Of a stretch of DNA of 9,579 nt, positions 7,413-9,579 are shown piece after piece (within the stretch, counting starts at the first letter, position 1; each line of letters begins with the position of its first letter). The notes beneath the pieces were generated by a model. It was not told where the DNA came from and did not search any database. It was given only the letters and a program-made list of their open reading frames with translations. Source of the DNA: Leptospira ainazelensis (lineage in GTDB: Bacteria; Spirochaetota; Leptospiria; Leptospirales; Leptospiraceae); the NCBI RefSeq assembly GCF_016918785.1, contig NZ_JAFFPT010000029.1, positions 1-9,579 on the forward strand, in the 5' to 3' direction. The position numbers were made by a program, and so were the translations under genes.

Positions 7413-8339
7413 TTATCCGATGGTATCAAACTGTTTCTTAGCTTCAAAAACATCGCTCTTAAAAATTGAATGCCATTTTAGAAATTCTTTTAAAAGTTTG
7501 TTTAACCTTTTCTGATCCACAGCAACATTGACTTTTAATAATCTGTAATCAATTACTGTTTGAATACTGGAAAGATTAAGTTCTTTACTAAGGCCAATTG
7601 AAGTGTAACACTTTGAGTGCAAATCGTGAAATTTATTAAAGTCCTCAATTAAATAGTTCAATGTCCTGTTCAACTCATCATTAATAAAATAGTGCTTATT
7701 GTCGGATTCAAACTGCATCTCCCACCGAGATATGTAAGAAGTTAATATGGTGGTTTCAAGAAAATCTACCAATCCCCTCGCCTGATATTTGAGTAATTCT
7801 TCCATACCTCTAATTATTGGCAGAGCTTTCTGATAATCATATTCATGAACCAATGTGCGAATCTTATTAGATGGTAAATATTTAGGATCTAATTTCCTTA
7901 TGGCAATTTCTCGAGCAACGGTGAAAATTCTTGATCTTACCTGTCGTAATAATTCCTGATCATTTTTATAATAGAAGAAAGATACATATTTAGCAGTAAT
8001 TTCTTTTTCAAGAAATACTTTCAGAGGATCTTCTAATTTATTAGTTTTTTTAATATAAACATGCTTGGGGATTTCTGCTTGAACAGCTAATTCCCATTCC
8101 TCGTGCGTCCCCGATTTACCCGTCTCCGTAAGTGTTCCATAAGATTTATCAATTATAAATATAATAAAATCAGATTCGATTACATCTTGTCTGTAAGTTG
8201 CTGGAGTGGATGAGGGAGTTAAATTATTTTCATACCTCATAACGTCTGCGCCAGACGTTTCAAGAATCTCTGCAATTTTATCTCTAACATTTATTAGCGA
8301 TAATACTGAACTTAAAAATATTCGAGGTCTAAAATACAT
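7413..8339 (-). CDS. DUF4062 (TIR-like) domain protein with helical C-terminal part
   Basis: Protein of 308 residues. Residues 4-135 match DUF4062: RPRIFLSSVLSLINVRDKI at the start, YRQDVIESDFIIFIIDKSYG at about 49-68, SGTHEEWELA at 76-85 and KHVYIKK at 92-98. DUF4062 resembles TIR domains; the Glu 80/81 pair in THEEW lies where TIR nucleotide hydrolases keep their catalytic glutamate, so NAD-type cleavage is possible but not shown. Residues 150-308 are mostly helical with no domain I recognise and could be the sensor or oligomerisation part. No membrane segment is seen. The start at 8339 is preceded by a weak GAAAGA. The leader is 30 bases long without a promoter, so expression may depend on the upstream HigBA promoter. 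The protein looks intact. Confidence 0.8.
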   Translation of the reverse strand: MYFRPRIFLSSVLSLINVRDKIAEILETSGADVMRYENNLTPSSTPATYRQDVIESDFIIFIIDKSYGTLTETGKSGTHEEWELAVQAEIPKHVYIKKTNKLEDPLKVFLEKEITAKYVSFFYYKNDQELLRQVRSRIFTVAREIAIRKLDPKYLPSNKIRTLVHEYDYQKALPIIRGMEELLKYQARGLVDFLETTILTSYISRWEMQFESDNKHYFINDELNRTLNYLIEDFNKFHDLHSKCYTSIGLSKELNLSSIQTVIDYRLLKVNVAVDQKRLNKLLKEFLKWHSIFKSDVFEAKKQFDTIG

Positions 8340-8369
8340 TCATTCTTTCAATTAATTTTTTGGCATGGC

Positions 8370-8556
8370 GCTTAACGAAATAGGCTTCTCGACGTTGCGT
8401 CCGCAAGCGCCTGTGCGCGACGCGGTTGGCACGAGGTTCGAGTGAGCCTTAGCGAACGTCCTGCGAACCGACGTGACAAAGCAATGTGGCTTTAGCCCGG
8501 AGTGAGCGCGAGCGGGAACCGTGAGTCGCGAACGAAGTGAGAAGCCGTAGTTAGGC
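8370..8556 (-). repeat. attC-6 (recombination site of the HigBA-like cassette)
   Basis: Site of 187 bases with cores GCTTAAC (8370-8376) and GTTAGGC (8550-8556), both good matches. Arms GGCTTCTC and GAGAAGCC pair. The inner region resembles attC-5 (GAGTGAGCCTTAGCGAACGT) except for a deletion after it. Confidence 0.88.
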
Positions 8557-8584
8557 GACGTTTTTGCCGATGCACTAACAGATT

Positions 8585-8600
8585 ACGCCAAGGATGGCGT
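8585..8600. other. Hairpin 2, loop AAGGAT, 5-bp stem
   Basis: Inverted repeat ACGCC / GGCGT around the loop AAGGAT. It begins two bases after the antitoxin stop codon on the minus strand, where it could act as a weak transcription end, although no T run follows. It is 28 bases from the attC-6 core. Confidence 0.5.
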
Positions 8601-8602
8601 TG

Positions 8603-8915
8603 TTAATTTTTAATCCCTAAAATATTCAATGCTTTAGAATTGTTTTTAAGAATGAATAACATTCTTTGAGCTGGACCTTGTGGAATATTCTTTCCAGATT
8701 CCCAAGCTTCAATTGTTTTAGCGGAAACACCTAATGCTTGAGCAAAAGTATTTTGAGTAAGATGCAAATTGGTCCTAATATTCCTGATTTCTTTACCTTT
8801 AAATGTTGGTAATTTCTGAATCTCGATAATCTGCGCTTTCACACCTGGAACTTTTTTGCCTTTCGTGTATTCAATTGCTTCATTAAGTCCTTTGGAAAGA
8901 CTATTGAATAGTTTG

Positions 8916-8932
<17 letters not shown>
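8603..8932 (-). CDS. HigA-like XRE antitoxin
   Basis: Antitoxin of 109 residues with an XRE helix-turn-helix at about residues 50-100: FKGKEIRNIRTNLHLTQNTFAQALGVSAKTIEAWESGKNIPQGPAQRML. The two helices of the motif are LTQNTFAQALGV and SAKTIEAWESGK. It should neutralise a RelE/HigB toxin and repress the operon. The start at 8932 overlaps the end of the frame-corrected toxin by 17 bases, with a modest GAAGAGAG before it. The antitoxin is intact while the toxin before it is frameshifted, so it is now probably an orphan antitoxin or repressor. Confidence 0.82.
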
Positions 8933-9282
<350 letters not shown>

Positions 9283-9289
9283 GAAATCA

Positions 9290-9318
9290 ATTATCCCTAT
9301 CTAATAGGGGAATGTCAA
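9290..9318 (-). promoter_or_regulatory. HigBA-like operon promoter (sigma-70 type)
   Basis: On the minus strand a perfect -35 box TTGACA (9313-9318), a 17-base spacer and GATAAT (9290-9295, five of six to TATAAT). The -10 box ends seven bases before the TTG start at 9282, so the mRNA would be leaderless. This is the best promoter in the window. Confidence 0.75.
9295..9309. promoter_or_regulatory. Operator palindrome inside the HigBA-like promoter
   Basis: Perfect inverted repeat CCCTAT-CTA-ATAGGG with six-base arms and a three-base centre, filling the spacer between the -35 and -10 boxes. A dimeric XRE antitoxin such as the one encoded downstream is the natural candidate to bind here and block the promoter, as is known for HigA-type autorepression. 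Confidence 0.65.
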
Positions 9319-9349
9319 TCTCTAAATCTTTACGAAATTTCGGCTTTAA

Positions 9350-9369
9350 TCGCCGCAAGGACGCGGCGA
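9350..9369. other. Hairpin 3, loop AAGGAC, 7-bp stem
   Basis: Perfect inverted repeat TCGCCGC / GCGGCGA around AAGGAC. It lies upstream of the HigBA promoter, 32 bases from the attC-7 core, and is outside the predicted transcript of that operon, so it is unlikely to be a leader structure of it. Confidence 0.65.
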
Positions 9370-9401
9370 AAGAAACCTGGGAAGCCACGGCAAAAATGTT
9401 C

Positions 9402-9579
9402 GCCTAACGAAAGAAGCTTGCCGACGTCGCGTCCCCGAGCGCTTGTGCGCGAAAGGGTCGTGAACTTCTCTTACTGAAAAACTCTTCTTTTACTATTTAA
9501 CCAAGTTCGCGAAGCGATGTGTCGGAGACCGTAGTGAGTCCGAACGGGAACCGTGAGTGACGAACGGAGCGGCAAGCGT
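9402..9579 (-). repeat. attC-7 (subtype B), cut by the window end
   Basis: The core GCCTAAC (9402-9408) and the arms AGCTTGCCG and CGGCAAGC match attC-4; by comparison about nine bases including the second core are missing. The inner stem is CGTGAACTT / AAGTTCGCG (9459-9467, 9503-9511) with one T-G wobble on the plus strand. The loop has one full 19-base repeat (9471-9489) against two in attC-4. It belongs to a further cassette to the right. Confidence 0.85.

Noticed and set aside
7205..7453. Minus-strand ORF of 82 codons, arginine-rich at its C-terminal part
   Set aside because: It lies almost wholly in attC-5 and overlaps the end of the DUF4062 gene; the protein is just the translated repeat.

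Overview
The window looks like a stretch of a chromosomal (sedentary) integron cassette array. Seven related, GC-rich attC-like sites of about 184-206 bases (the last cut by the window end) separate AT-rich genes, all of which lie on the minus strand. Each site starts with a RYYYAAC-type core and ends with a GTTRRRY-type core, and the arms just inside are complementary. Genes are lysine- and AT-rich. Together with the IS type and the kind of toxin-antitoxin and DUF genes, this suggests a spirochaete such as Leptospira, but that is a moderate-confidence guess from style, with no 16S or housekeeping gene to test it. No integrase gene or attI is in the window; given the cassette orientation they would lie beyond the right end.

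Layout in the direction of transcription (right to left): partial attC-7 (9402-9579); a HigBA-like toxin-antitoxin cassette whose toxin is frameshifted; attC-6; a DUF4062 (TIR-like) protein cassette; attC-5; a 116-base cassette body with no ORF; attC-4; a BrnT/BrnA toxin-antitoxin cassette; attC-3; a DUF4238 protein cassette; attC-2; a 3.6 kb cassette with an intact single-chain type IIG restriction-modification enzyme; attC-1; and an AAA/OLD-like ATPase cassette cut after about 130 codons by an IS3-family (IS2-like) insertion sequence that runs off the left end (1-820).

How the parts fit: nearly every recognisable gene belongs to conflict systems (restriction-modification, toxin-antitoxin, TIR-like, OLD-like ATPase), so this is a defence-flavoured array. 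The two toxin-antitoxin cassettes carry their own good promoters placed so close to the toxin start that the mRNA should be leaderless, while the DUF4062 and DUF4238 cassettes just downstream of them have almost no leader and no visible promoter. The toxin-antitoxin promoters may therefore drive the neighbouring defence genes.

The most unusual signal is that each of the six complete cassettes is bounded by its own imperfect inverted repeat that extends the attC core outward by roughly 8-14 bases. At a fixed place in that repeat (base 11 from the core) the start side always has A and the end side always has G, which gives a G-T wobble when the plus strand (the cassette bottom strand) folds and an A-C mismatch when the other strand folds. 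A second hidden signal is a set of three small hairpins with the same loop (AAGGAC, AAGGAC, AAGGAT) and different stems, each 25-32 bases from an attC core.
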